Assembly: GCF_023159225.1 (NCBI RefSeq)
Contig: NC_063167.1
Coordinates: 17,983,360 to 18,047,359 of the forward strand
Origin: Perognathus longimembris pacificus
Taxonomy: Eukaryota > Chordata > Mammalia > Rodentia > Heteromyidae
Direction: 5' to 3'
DNA: 64,000 bases
The notes beneath the pieces are model-generated. The model ran no database searches and was not told the DNA's origin. It was given only the letters and a program-made list of their open reading frames with translations. Numbering within the stretch: the stretch's first letter is position 1; each line of letters begins with the position of its first letter. The position numbers and the translations under genes were made by a program. This document shows positions 24,040 through 35,733 of the stretch, in pieces.

Positions 24040-24168
24040 GGCTTGTATGCACTAGATGTCAGTACCACTAGATGTCTCCCCATTTGTAACAATCAAAATG
24101 TTTTCAGACATTTACAGATGTTCTTTGGAGGTAAAATAATCCAGAGCTGAGAACCACTGTTCTAAATA
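24040..24168 (-). mobile_element. MER20 (hAT-Charlie) fragment
   Basis: CACTAGATGTCAGTACCACT, AATGTTTTCAGACATTTACA and CTGAGAACCACTGTTCTAA match reversed MER20. Confidence 0.65.
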
Positions 24169-24284
24169 TTTTGAAGAATAAGAGCTGTAATGCATTGATA
24201 AGACTTTGAGAGAAGTTAGAACAGAACTGCAAAGGTGGTTATATTTTTCTTTTAGGATGGGAGGTCAAAGATTTTTATTTATTT

Positions 24285-24950
24285 ATATTTTTTGCCAGTC
24301 CTGGGGCTTGAACTCAGGGTCTAGGTGCTTTCTCTGAGCCTTTTTGTGCTCAAGGCTAGTGCTTTACCACTTGAGTCCCAGCACTACTTCTAGCTTTTTT
24401 CTTTTCTTTTTTGAATAGTTAATTGGGGATACAGAGTCTCATGGGGACTTTTCTGCCTGGGCTGGCTTCAAACCACAATCCTCAGATCTTTTTTTTGGCC
24501 AGTCCTGGGTCTTGGACTCAGGGCCTGAGCACTGTCCCTGGCTTCTTCTTGCTCAAGGCTGGCACTCTGCCACTTGAGCCACAGTGCCACTTCTGGCCAT
24601 TTTCAGTATATGTGGTGCTGGGGAATTGAACTCAGGGCTTCATGCATATGAGGCGAGCACTCTTGCCACTAGGCCATATCCCCAGCCCCCCCCCCCCCTT
24701 TTCTTTTTGCCAGTCTGGGAGCTTGAACTCAAGGCCTGAGCATTGTCCCTGGCTTCTTTTTGCTCAAGGCTAGCACTCTGCCACTTGAGCCACAGCACCA
24801 CCTCTGGCCTTTTCTATGTACATGGTGCTGAGGAAGCGAACCCAGGGCTTCATGTATATGAGGCAAGCACTCGGCCATATTCCCAGCCCAATCCTCAGAT
24901 CTTAGCCCTCTGAATAGGATTACAGATGTGAGCCACCAGTGCCCAGCTGG
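24285..24950 (-). mobile_element. B1-Geo SINE with two nested IDL-Geo copies
   Basis: Geo part and part of the B1 half at 24285-24490, rest of the B1 half at 24904-24950. Two IDL-Geo dimers (24491-24693 and 24702-24888) sit between direct repeats CAATCCTCAGATCTT at 24476-24490 and 24889-24903. Confidence 0.88.
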
Positions 24951-24973
24951 AAGATCAAAGATTTTTAATTCTT

Positions 24974-24979
<6 letters not shown>

Positions 24980-25036
<57 letters not shown>

Positions 25037-25219
25037 GGGCATCAAATTCTTGCTCAGCTCTTTTGCTCACAGCTGGCCCACTTCACTTCTGGCTTTTTGT
25101 GGTTAATTGGAGATAAGAGTTTCACTGATTTGTCTGCCCAGGTTGGCTATGAATCATGATTCTCAGATCTCAGTCTTCTGAGTAGCTTGGATTATAGGCA
25201 TGAACCACTAATGCCTGGA
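24980..25219 (-). mobile_element. B1-Geo SINE with (GT)n
   Basis: A GT dinucleotide run (about 24988-25034) replaces the tail of a minus dimer that ends ACCACTAATGCCTGG. Confidence 0.8.
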
Positions 25220-25822
25220 TTCATATTATTTTAGACAAATGATTTATTATGAGAAGAGAAAACAGATGGCTCAAAGATTTGCCCTGGACAAGCATCAAAA
25301 AGTAGTACATGTCTTATCAGAAAAGTCATTTATCAAACTGTTTTGTAATCATTCCAAAGAGACTCAAAGTAAAAAAGCGATCAATCTGAATTCTTTTTTC
25401 CTAGAATATATATTTAGATTCTTGAAACCACTGAAAAGTGAATGTCTATTTCAGAAAGACTTCATAGAAGAATGTAAACGTGATTACCCCTTTTTTTCCT
25501 CCATAGACTACATTGTAGATTCTTGACACTAATAAATTATAACATTACTACAGTTTCATATTTTTTCTTACTTTGATCTTGTCCTCCCTGAATTTATGAC
25601 ACATGATCATAAACAAATCTTAGCTTTTCCTTCAAAGGTACCCATTGCCCTTGGTTGCTCAGAAAAGCACTGATGATTTATGTTTGCCTTCTGTGTGATG
25701 GGCATTGGAAATGTTAACATTTCTGTACATCCTGGACTTATACTTATTTCTCCTGGTGATTTTTACAGTAGTTCAGTGACTCTTGCCTTCACTTATTCTT
25801 CTCTTTTCTCTTTTGTATCAAG

Positions 25823-26010
25823 CAGCAGCTGCTGATTCAACAGACCGAAGTCCTCGACCCACCTCTGCCCCAGCCATTGCTCAGAGTCAGGTTACAGAAG
25901 GCATTGTACCAGGAGCATCTGTCAAAAAACCACAGAAGGAAACAGTGAAGGCTGAAGTGAAAGAAGAGCCACCTGAGCAAGCTGAGCCAGAGCCCACAGA
26001 GGCATGGAAG
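25823..26010 (+). CDS. EPB41: EPB41 exon 13, acidic proline-rich linker
   Basis: This 188-nt exon completes an alanine codon and gives AAADSTDRSPRPTSAPAI, then a Lys/Glu/Pro-rich stretch ending EEPPEQAEPEPTEAWK. This is the unstructured 16-kDa region between FERM and the spectrin-actin domain. It diverges more than the FERM exons; compared with my memory of human it appears to lack a few residues before PQKETVKAE and in the EEPPEQ stretch. The acceptor reads TGTATCAAG followed by CAGCAGCTG, so a start three or six bases later is possible. The chosen AG gives the human-like DGAAA junction. Confidence 0.92.
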
Positions 26011-26227
26011 GTATATCTTCCACAGATACAGCCAATTCATGTTCTGGTCTCAAGGTCTTAACTCCCTAACTAGGAAGGTTTTCAAAGTAACCAAGTGTTA
26101 TAGAATACCAACAAAGTTATTTCTTCTTTATTATTTCCAAAAGAGGTTTCTCATAAACCTATAAAATATTTTCATAGAATTTCATCCTATAGACTACAAG
26201 TTGTCTATCCAGTCAAGAAGTTTTCAG

Positions 26228-26432
26228 GGGGCTGGGAATGTGGCTTAGTGGTAGAATGCTTTCCTAGCATGCACGAAGCCCTGGGTTCAATTCCTTAGTA
26301 CCACACAAACAGAAAAAGCTGGAGGTGGCGCTGTGACTCAAGTAGTAGAGTTTTAGCCTTGAGCAAAAGAAGCTCAGGGACAGTGCCCAGGCCCTGAGTT
26401 CAAGCCCAGAACTGGCAAAAAAAAAAAAAAAA
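26228..26432 (+). mobile_element. IDL-Geo SINE
   Basis: Full dimer 217 bases after exon 13; direct repeats AAGTTTTCAG at 26218-26227 and 26433-26442. Confidence 0.88.
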
Positions 26433-26779
26433 AAGTTTTCAGATGACCCACACCTAGAAAAATAGGCTTGGTAATATGCACCAACAAGATTGCCTTTTAA
26501 AATAATTTCCACTCATCCAGAAAGAACATCCTTTTTGCTTAAGATTCAGCCTACTATTGTGATTAAGCCATGATTTGGTTTCCTCAAATGAATGCATGTA
26601 TAAATAACAGAATTGTGTTAATACAGTTGTTTCAATTGTAAGTAGCATTGCAAGAAGTTCTGTTTTGTAGGAGAGGTTATGCTGCTGAGTTGTTTATGAT
26701 GAATAATTGGAGTCATAGTCACTGCACTGAGTTGAAACCACTAATTTAATTAGCAGATTTCCCACAAGTAACAATAATA

Positions 26780-27005
26780 AGCTGATCATATATATATATA
26801 TATATATATACATATATATGTGTGTTTGCATATTTTTTTCCTGATACCAGGGCTTGAACTCTTGTTCACTTGACCCATGCCTCCAGCTGAACCTTTTGCT
26901 GGATATTTTGGAGATGGAATCTCTCAGACGTTTCTGCTCAGGCTAATTTTGAACTGTGGTCCTCTTGATCTCAGCTTTTTGAGTATCTAGAATTACAGTG
27001 GCTGA
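26780..27005 (-). mobile_element. (TA)n plus B1-Geo SINE, diverged
   Basis: A TA run (about 26786-26822) is followed by a degraded minus dimer. Confidence 0.6.
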
Positions 27006-27039
27006 GATCTTTAAATGTTCACATTTTGGGTTTTTAAAA

Positions 27040-27128
27040 AAAAAAAAATTGTGCTGGTACTGGGGCTTGAGCTCATGTGCTTGCTTGGCCTTTTTGCTCA
27101 AGGCTGCATCTACCACTTGAGCCATACC
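27040..27128 (-). mobile_element. Geo fragment
   Basis: GTACTGGGGCTTGAGCTCA to CCACTTGAGCC, right monomer only. Confidence 0.65.
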
Positions 27129-27249
27129 TCCTTTTCCTAAATGTTTATAAGCTTTTTAAATATATTTAAACAATGATGCAGTTGAGATGCGAGTTCAGGT
27201 CTCACTGCTGTCAATGGGAATTACAAGAATCATAAGAATTGTGTTTTTA

Positions 27250-27500
27250 TTTTATTTTATTTTTTGTATTGTACTATGGCTTGAACCCAGAGCCTCTCTC
27301 TCTTGCTCAGCTTTTTTGCCTCCAGTGAACATTCTACTACTTGAGCCACATCTTCAGTGGAGCTTTTCTGTTAGTTAGAGTTAGTTGGAGTTAGTTAGAG
27401 TGTCTCATAGACTTTTCTGCTCCAGGTGGCTTCACACCACAATCCTCCTAGTTAATCACCCTGAGTAGCTTGGATTACATTCATGAACTGCCAGCACTCA
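27250..27500 (-). mobile_element. B1-Geo SINE, diverged
   Basis: Minus dimer with a short GTTAGTTAGAGT duplication in the linker. Confidence 0.7.
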
Positions 27501-28773
27501 GCAAGAATTGCATTTTTATATGTTTTTTAAACTTCAGACTGTAGAAGGCCCAAGTAAGCGCTTTCACCTTGGCTTAATAGTTTCTTTTGCAATCAGATCA
27601 ATATCTAGTTTCCCTGTAGAACAGTGGACGATCTGGCTCTGTTTTTACTATTTAAAAAAACAAAAAAACTGCTGCACCTGGATGTGTTTCATTTGACAGT
27701 ACTATGGAGTTTGGTATTATCTTACATTTTTTCCATTCAATCCTAGAGAAAGTAGCACAGTGTCATTGTTCTCCCTGGTAATGCTGCTTACTAACCATAT
27801 GTAGATGAGATTCTAGAAAATATTTAATGATACACAGTAATCATTTCATCTCTTAGACAATTTGTTTTCTGATTTTGAAATAACCAGTGCTTTAGGCAAT
27901 TGTCACTATTACTTTGTTTCCTCTTACTAGCCTGTTTTTAAAAAGAATTACTCTATTTTCTATATGTAAAATAACTATTACTAAAGGTATTTCGTAATTA
28001 TATAAACAATTTTAGACATTCATTTCCTGCTGTTAGAGACAAATCTTGTTCTTCTGCCAAAAATGTTGGTTCTTTATTGCTAGAGTGAAGATTGCTGTGT
28101 TGAATGTTGGAACAGAGGCCTGTGTGTGCTTATTTATAAATCGACCTTGAAAGTAATCATATATGTCAGTTGCAATTTGGGTGGAGTTTATTTGGATGTT
28201 TTGTTGTGTAATAAACTGAAGATTGAAACTTCCTTTTCCAATGTATGGTCCAACTAACAAAATCTTTTGTATTCTCTGTTTGGTGTCATATGTTGTTTTT
28301 TCCATGTATGTTTTAAACTAAAACTTATCTATTTCTATCATGTATATTAAACATTGGTAACTTCATTTGTAAATTTGTTTTATAATAGTATTTAAAGTAC
28401 TTCCAGATGGTTAAAAAAAAGCAAAACAAAAACATATGGCCATAGTATTAAAGAAGCCTAATTTTTAGTAGGTTTTTTTAAATACATAAATATAAAAATT
28501 TTTTTTAATCCATGGAAAGATTACCCTAGGTTTCTCTTATGATAATTTGAATGTCTGTATTAACCTCTTCAGCCTTGAAAATGTGATAGTGAACTGTTAC
28601 AATCATTGTTCGGAATACTATCTTTCCCTGGAACAGCTTCATAAAACTACATCATGGTGATGACTTAGTAACATATTTCACCCCAGGTTAATGATGCAGT
28701 GTATTTGAAAACCCTATGCATAGAAACCTAATAATTTAAAATGTTTTTTTACCACTTTATTTCTTAAATGTAG

Positions 28774-28830
28774 GTGGAAAAAACCCACATCGAGGTCACA
28801 GTACCTACCTCAAATGGTGACCAAACACAG
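28774..28830 (+). CDS. EPB41: EPB41 exon 14 (alternative microexon)
   Basis: This 57-nt exon, phase 0 at both ends, encodes VEKTHIEVTVPTSNGDQTQ. In human it is an alternatively used 19-residue cassette. The acceptor is TTAAATGTAG with a modest pyrimidine tract. The donor CAG|GTTTGT is weak at positions +3 and +4, which fits regulated inclusion. Skipping keeps the frame. Confidence 0.94.
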
Positions 28831-28984
28831 GTTTGTGCCAACAAGCCCCTGTTGTTCCTCCCTCTCAGTTTTTTCTTCTCCCTCATTGACCCCTCCATAA
28901 AATAATTACAAGATGAAGGTTAAAAAAACTTAAATGACCCGATATTTTATCATTTTTTTTCTTTTTTGAATTATGGCCAAACAG

Positions 28985-29026
28985 AAGCTTGCAGAAAAAA
29001 CTGAAGATCTGATAAGAATGAGGAAG
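28985..29026 (+). CDS. EPB41: EPB41 exon 15 (alternative microexon)
   Basis: This 42-nt exon, phase 0, encodes KLAEKTEDLIRMRK. The acceptor GGCCAAACAG has a T-rich tract set further upstream, and the donor is GTTAGC. Only 154 bases separate it from exon 14. In human it is a non-erythroid cassette that alters the approach to the spectrin-actin domain. Skipping keeps the frame. Confidence 0.94.
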
Positions 29027-29962
29027 GTTAGCCATTTTTCACTTTCACAAAACTCCATTTCCATTTACTCTCTCTGACTTACAGTGCATTAAAAAGACAG
29101 TGATTCATTCTTTTCATTGATTTCTCTTAATCAGAAGTTACTTTGACAGAGCAGGTGTACATACATACGTGTGTGTGTATATACATATGCATATAATGAC
29201 AAAGAAATCATAATCTTATGCTTTAAGCAAGCTTTTCAGTAGGAAAACTTTTCTAATAAATATGAGGCTCAAACCTATCCTTTGTTTTCAAACTTTGAAA
29301 GAACTATTTCAAAATGACATCATCATTGATGATATTTTATACCCATTTCTCATAAAAACCATCATAGCAGCAAATCCCTTTATTCTTAGTAACTATGAAT
29401 TTGATTGCTGTGTGCCCCATTCTTCCTAACTACCTTCAGGATGAATCAGTTCTTACTGACCATATTTATTGGCTGGTTAAGTATAAACTATTGTTAGATC
29501 TTTTTAATAAAAGATCTTAGAGATCTTGATATTGCAGAAATGCCCCCCCCCAAAGCTAACGTGGCTTTTTTTTAAACTAATGTTTTAAAAGTATTTCTCC
29601 ATGATACATGTAGTTTCATAACTTTTCAGAGTCATGTATTAGGGTAACATGTAAATAGTTCAGTTTCAAAACTGAACATAAAATAGCTTATTACATAAGA
29701 AGCCAATGAAGCCAGGAGCACTGTCTATTTAAATAACATCATCACAATCTTCCATTATTTATAAACAAGGTCATCTGTTTTCTAGTGTTACCATGTTCTC
29801 TGTGTGTCCTTGTGGTTCTGTGACCATTTCATGTTGGCATATGTTGCACTGCAGACATTTAATTTTATGTATTTTTTGGTTTGCCAATTTGCAGTTTTCT
29901 CCCGCAAGAATAAATTTTAATTTTTTTATGCTTTTCTGTTTCCCCCCCTTTCATTTTCACAG

Positions 29963-30025
29963 AAAAAGAGAGAGAGACTAGATGGTGAAAACATTTATAT
30001 CAGACATAGCAATTTAATGTTGGAG
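29963..30025 (+). CDS. EPB41: EPB41 exon 16, first part of spectrin-actin-binding domain
   Basis: This 63-nt exon (21 codons, phase 0) encodes KKRERLDGENIYIRH then SNLMLE. This peptide is essential for high-affinity spectrin-actin binding, and in mammals it is switched on late in erythroid differentiation. The acceptor is strong (CCCCCCCTTTCATTTTCACAG). The donor GAG|GTTTGT is weak, as known for human, and needs RBFOX help. Three TGCATG boxes follow at 97-154 bases past the donor. Confidence 0.96.
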
Positions 30026-30121
30026 GTTTGTATGAACTTGAAGCTTATTTCAGTTGGTTGCCTGGAACCTCTGCATTCTTTGCTGACCCCCCCTTTCTTC
30101 ATTCTGTGCTGCCTTTGGGTT

Positions 30122-30179
30122 TGCATGTCATTGCATGAGAGAATTTTAGATTTAAAATTTCTTTGCATGTTGATAAACA
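30122..30179 (+). promoter_or_regulatory. RBFOX splicing enhancer cluster after exon 16
   Basis: Three exact TGCATG hexamers lie at 30122-30127, 30132-30137 and 30174-30179, within 160 bases of the exon 16 donor. RBFOX2 (Fox-2) binding to UGCAUG copies downstream of EPB41 exon 16 is established as an enhancer that recruits U1 to the weak donor. The arrangement here matches that knowledge. Confidence 0.85.
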
Positions 30180-30501
30180 TGACACGCAACTTTCTCACCT
30201 TCAGATTCTTTTTAGTTTTCATCCAGCATACTATCCCCCCTCAAAAAAATATATGATTGGAACTCTCTCTGCTTCTCCTGGTTCCATTGTTTTACCCCCT
30301 TGCCCACAATACTACATCACTGCTAAAAGTTTATTGGATTTTTAGTTCAAAATGGACTTAAAATATTAAAAATAGCAGCAATATATTACTGAAGTAAAGT
30401 TGGGCAGTGGTAAAATACAAGAAAGAAAGGAGTCTAGCATTTAGTAAATAGTTAACTATAAGGTAGTTTTAAAACACGTTGTTTTTTAAAACAAGCCTGT
30501 T

Positions 30502-30782
30502 TGCTGAGTGCTAGTGGCTCATGTCTATAATTCTAGCTACTCAGGAGGCTGAGATCTAAGGATTGCTGTTCAAAGCCAACCTAGGCAGGAAAGCCCATGA
30601 GACTCTTATCTCCATTTAACTTCCAAAAAAGCCAGAAGTGGAACTGTGGGTCAAGTGGTATAGTACTAGCCTTGAGCAAAGAAGCTCAGGAGCAGTGCTC
30701 AGACCCTAAATTTAAGACCCAGGACTCAGGTGTGGGCATGCACACGCACCTGCATGTGTGCACATACACACACATACACACC
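30502..30782 (+). mobile_element. B1-Geo SINE with CA-rich tail
   Basis: Plus dimer to about 30728, then CACACG/CACATA repeats. Confidence 0.83.
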
Positions 30783-30795
30783 TGTGGCTATAGAA

Positions 30796-30895
30796 TTTTA
30801 CTTTTAAACCTGAGAAAGTTGAAGCTTAGAGAAATTAAGTCATTTTTCTATGGTTACAGAACTAGTATATTGGAAAGCTAGGACTGAGAAGTTAT
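30796..30895 (-). repeat. MIR fragment
   Basis: CCTGAGAAAGTTGAAGCTTA, GAAATTAAGTCATTTTTC and GGTTACAGAACTAGTA follow antisense MIR order. Confidence 0.55.
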
Positions 30896-30899
30896 ATAA

Positions 30900-33172
30900 C
30901 TTTATTAAACTACAATTTTATGCTTAAAAATAGTATCATTATCTGCTATAAGATTTGTAAGATTATTTTGTTGTTATATTCAACATTGCTTAGTTTTTAA
31001 CCAGACTTATATTAGTATAGTGTATTTTGTCTTAGAGTATAAAACTAATAAGAAGATTAGGGGAATTCCATGAGGAAAAAATATGGAAATTGTAGTTATT
31101 CCACCTGGGAAAAAAAACCTGAGACCAAGTTAGTTTATATTCCACAAATACTTCTAGATAGAAGTCGATAGCTTTACATCTCTATTCAAGGCAGAAACAT
31201 AAGAAAGGAGCATTTGTCTTAACTGTCAAGGAAATTTAAAATATGGTTTTTACCTTCAGAAAACTTACAATGTGGTGAACTCAGGAAAGAAGAAACAATA
31301 TTCAGGTAAACAAATAGCAATAACATGATTACAAGTTATTAGAAAAGTTTTGTAGGAAATAAATAATATGCTTTGGTAACAAAGAGGATTTACTTCAAGT
31401 AAGATGGACAGGAAAGATCTCTCTAAAGAGACATATCTTACTTAAGACCTAAAAGATGAAAATGTGTTAAACATGCTAAATATAATCAAACTAGAAATTT
31501 GAAAAAGAAAACCTTTTTAAAAGTTGATCTTTCTTTATGGCCTCCAAGAACCTTTTAAGCTCATCACACTATTTGCTAAAGCATAGTATTAGCAAAAATA
31601 CAAAAAAATTGAGTACCTGCTATTTATAAAGTACCTTGATAAAAGCAAAAAAAGGATGGCCAGCCTTTATCAAACATATATTGAATGGTGGGCACAATAC
31701 CAAGTATTTTACATATATTTGTGTTCTATAATGCAAATTTTGCCAAGGTTGACTATTTCACAATTGGAAACTGAGTTTGTTTTACCCATATTTGAGACCT
31801 GAATGGTTCTGTCTTTGGTGATTAGATAATAGATTTGAGTTGATCTTTACTCAACTCTATAACATCTCCCAACTCTATATGTAACTGTCCAGACCAGTGC
31901 GTCCTCAGTACTCCCTTAGCTGGAACCTGCAGTACCAATCATATATTTATCACTTGTTTCATAAGGTGTGTTATGACTCCTGAGACTCACAAAGTCCCTG
32001 TGTGTGGTGTGTTTTTTTTTCCTCTGGCATTTTACTGACAGCCACGAGAGGGGATGTCTAAATAAGTGTGTGTTTGAAAATTAAAACTACTAACTGACTT
32101 TTGAGAATATTTTATATTTAATGAACTGTTTGATTTGATTGCTGCTAAAATTATAAGATCATAGGCCTCAAAAGTTATCTAATCTGAACATAGCCCAAAC
32201 AGCTTGACTGATCATCATTCTTTAGTAATCATAAAAGTGTTTCTCCACCCCACTCCCCCAAGAAAGTTCTGTCAAGTTATCTGTCACTCTAGCAGGTTTT
32301 TTTTTTTTTTTTTAAGCATTCCTTTTCCTACCCCCACCCCAACTAACGCTTTGTTCTGGCACAAATAAGGTCGAGTTCATTTTTAGATCTACCGCCTCCT
32401 CCTCCATCTCCCAGAGAGAACCTGTAGCAAATGTCTGTGACAAATTCTATTTGGAACAGGTCCCTTTGAGATCTTAATTTTACTCTGTGCCCCCACAGGT
32501 TTCCAACAAAGCCAGCTAAGATGGATGGAGAAAACTCCCTTAGAAGCTACTGGTTTTATGGAAAAATTTGTTTTTCTCAGGTTTCAAGCCAATTGAAAGC
32601 TAGGCAAAAGGAGATATACAAGGAAATATACAAAATCACGACTCTCATGTAAGAGGCTAACTCAAGGGAGTCATGGTTTTACCGCAGCATCACTTACTTG
32701 TTTTTGTTTTGCTCCATTCACACTTTGGTGAATGTTGTGGTGAGTTGTTCTTGGCACAAACAGATTTCATTTCCAGTCAGGGGCTTTGGTCACAGGGCCT
32801 TACATGCCTGATGGGTCTCAGTTGCTCAGGCCAACACTGGTCTTTAAACTTATCTGTGCTGTTCTTTAGTAGTAAATATGCTTTCTTTGCTTTCAGCTAG
32901 AAGCAAATGCAAACAAACTTGTTTCCTTTGTGTGAAGCCCATATTTATAAGATACATTCATATTTTATCTCAACAAGCAAGAAGTACTCTTATGAAGGAG
33001 AGAGCTATGTGGCTTCTATTTTGGGGTTAGTTTTCTCTTCGGTCTCAAAATAAATATATATGGGTCAGTCTTGCAAAATAAAAAGAAGATACTAGTAAGT
33101 AAATTTTCTGAAATTATCTCCAGATTCATGCATCTCCTTGGTTTTTTTCTCCTATCCCATTTTTCTTTTTCT
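30900..33172. other. intron 16, SINE-poor block
   Basis: Over 2 kb without young SINEs; only an L2-like remnant (31225-31480) is visible. It lies between the regulated exon 16 and exon 17, so further splicing elements could be here, but I see none specifically. Confidence 0.4.
31225..31480 (-). repeat. L2-like fragment
   Basis: TTTTTACCTTCAGAAAACTT, ACAATGTGGTGAACTC and later GACCTAAAAGATGAA fit reversed L2. Confidence 0.45.
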
Positions 33173-33381
33173 TTTTCTTTTTTTTTTTTTAACCAGTCCT
33201 GGGCCTTAGACTCAGGGCCTGAACACTGCTCCTGGCTTCTTTTTGCTCAAGGCTAACACTCTGCCACTTGAGCCACAGCGCCACTTCTGGCCATTTTCTA
33301 TATATGTGGTGCTGGGGAATTGAACCCAGGGCCTCATGTATATGAGTCAAGCACTCTTGCCACTAGGCCATATTCCCACCC
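33173..33381 (-). mobile_element. IDL-Geo SINE
   Basis: Full dimer, first of three neighbouring minus-strand copies. Confidence 0.87.
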
Positions 33382-33402
33382 AATGGGATATTCCTCTTTG
33401 AC

Positions 33403-33612
33403 TTTTTTATTTTTTTTGCCAGTTCTGGGGCTTTTGGACTCAGGGCCTGAGCACTGTCCCTGGCTTCTTTTTGCTCAAAGTTAGCACTCTGCCACTTGAG
33501 CCACAGCGCCACTTCTGGCCATTTTCTGTATATGTGGTGCTGGGGAATTGAACCCAGGGCTTCATGTATGGGAGGCAAGCATTCTTGCCACTAGGCCACA
33601 TCCCCAACCCCC
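33403..33612 (-). mobile_element. IDL-Geo SINE
   Basis: Full dimer, second of three. Confidence 0.87.
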
Positions 33613-33645
33613 CATTTTTCTTAATACTACTTTTAAAAAAGTTTT

Positions 33646-33846
33646 GTTTTTTTTTGCCAGTCCTGGGCCTTGAACTCAGGGCCTGAGCACTGTCCCTGGC
33701 TTCCTTTTGCTCAAGGCTAGCACTCTGCCACTTGAGCCACAGCGCCACTTCTGGCCATTTTCTGTATATGTGGTGCTGGGGAATCGAACCCAGGGCCTCA
33801 TGTATACGAGGCAAACACTCTTGCCAGTAGGCCATATCCCCAGCCC
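33646..33846 (-). mobile_element. IDL-Geo SINE
   Basis: Full dimer, third of three; direct repeats TTAAAAAAGTTTT at 33633-33645 and 33847-33859. Confidence 0.9.
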
Positions 33847-34241
33847 TTAAAAAAGTTTTATTTAGCTGAAACTTGTGTTGCTCTTAGAAAAATAAAACAA
33901 AACTTTTAAACAAAAAATTTCATAAATTTGATTTAAATAAATTTGATTCCTCCCTTTCCCTCCCCCAAAATGAAGCTGTTTCCCACAAAGCCAAAAAAGA
34001 AAAACGAATCCCAAAATCCACACAGCATATTAGGAGATATATTTAGCATTATGCTTTCCTTGGATACAGAGCTGCCCTAATAAACACAGAATTTTTCTAC
34101 AGTCATTGGGTGAAAGATTCCAAATATTGTAATCTCAAGCTCTAAATTTTGAGGGGTTTTTAAAGTGTTGTTGAACAAAGAACATTTGAGTCTTTTTTTA
34201 CAAGTTTAATTTACCAGACTATTTTTGGCCGTGTCCTTTTT

Positions 34242-34444
34242 TTTTTTTGGCCAGTCCTGGGCCTTGAACTCAGGGCCTGAGCACTGTCCCTGGCTTCCTT
34301 TTGCTCAAGGCTAGCACTCTGCCACTTGAGCCACAGCGCCACTTCTGGCCATTTTCTGTATATGTGGTGCTGGGGAATTGAACCCAGGGCCTCATGTATA
34401 CGAGGCAAGCTCTCTTGCCACTAGGCCATATCCCCAGCCCCCAA
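34242..34444 (-). mobile_element. IDL-Geo SINE
   Basis: Full dimer; direct repeats GTGTCCTTTTT at 34231-34241 and 34445-34455. Confidence 0.88.
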
Positions 34445-34667
34445 GTGTCCTTTTTGAAAGTTATGATATATCTCTTTTTTCATACATATTAATATTTCTA
34501 GTCTGTGCTTTATTAAGCTTAGTTTTGATCACCCATCCCTAGAACATTTCCTTTAATAATTTGCCTCTATCTTTAATTGCCCAATATTCAAATCTGCTGG
34601 GACAGTTCGATTATTTTAAGTTGATATCCAAAGCATTTGAGCTCTTGTTATCACTTCCAATTCAATG

Positions 34668-34741
34668 GTACTGGAGGTGGAACCCAGGGCCTTGGGCATG
34701 CTAAGCAAATACTCTACCACTGAGCTATAACCTCAACTCCA
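34668..34741 (-). mobile_element. ID-like monomer
   Basis: GGTGGAACCCAGGGCC and CACTGAGCTATAACC are a reversed tRNA-like unit. Confidence 0.65.
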
Positions 34742-34971
34742 GAAAGTCTGTTTTAAACTATACTAAGAAATGAGTAAGAAACTTTTAAAATCTGGAAACA
34801 TGAGGCTTTTAGTTTGTATAAATAATATTTGTAAAGAAAGAAGTCATTATGTTACATGACCCAAAAGTGATTCTCCTTGCCTCATCCCCCACCCCAGGGA
34901 GGTAGTAACAATTGACTTTGGAGGTTGGAACTGAGAATTTTGCTACTAAATTCTTCTATCAAAATGAAACA

Positions 34972-35105
34972 CTGAGATCTGAAGGATCGCAATTCAAAGG
35001 CAGTCCAGGCAGAAAAGTAGGAGTGGAGGCATGGTTCAAGTGGTAGAGAAGCTAAACTACTAAGCTGAGCAAGCATGAGACCCTGAGTACAAATACCCCA
35101 ATACC
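34972..35105 (+). mobile_element. B1-Geo SINE, internally shortened
   Basis: Part of the B1 half joined to GGTTCAAGTGGTAGAG and a degenerate Geo end. Confidence 0.6.
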
Positions 35106-35733
35106 GCCCCCCACTAAAAGCTATTTTTTAGGTATCAAAAAGAAGAACTCTCCATTTGCTAATTGAGTAACAAAATTATCTCCAGCGGATATAGAAGGAC
35201 AGTGTATTGCTGTTGCTCAACATAGGCTCAACACGGCACAACAGCCTGTGGTAGAAGTTGAAAATCCTTCACCATATCCTTCATTTAATAGTTTAGTTAT
35301 CTATCACTATTGCTATTCTGCCTGAGCCAAACCTAAATCAGTTCTTAATCAAGCTGAGGCTAATTAAATTGTGGGATTACCTTCTTGAGATGAGGAATTG
35401 GAGATCTGGTTTTGTGTCATCTTGGAAAAAAAGAGTCATAAAATTAAGGAGTCACTCAGGAGTTACATAACTCCTGAGAGCTATTGGATTGTGATGATTT
35501 ACTGTTTCCAAGAAAAGCACTTTGTTTAAAAAAAAAAGGAAAAGAAAGAAAGAAAAGAAACAAAGCAAATATACCATGCTGTATATTTACAGAGTTAATG
35601 CAATTTAGGGATTAGTAACATCTATCCTGGATATGGTGTGTTTTCTACCAGTGCCCAGTCTCTAATGGGTTGTGCTTGTTGTGTTTTTTCCTTAATTATT
35701 TATTATTTTACATCTTTGTCCTTTCAACTTTAG

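Noticed and set aside
25239..25526. 95-codon plus-strand ORF upstream of exon 13
   Set aside because: No usable acceptor/donor pair in EPB41 phase and no family resemblance; probably chance in intron.
33363..34408. Several ORFs with IHEALGSIPQHH and related text
   Set aside because: They are translations of IDL-Geo SINE copies; the same peptides recur wherever the SINE occurs.
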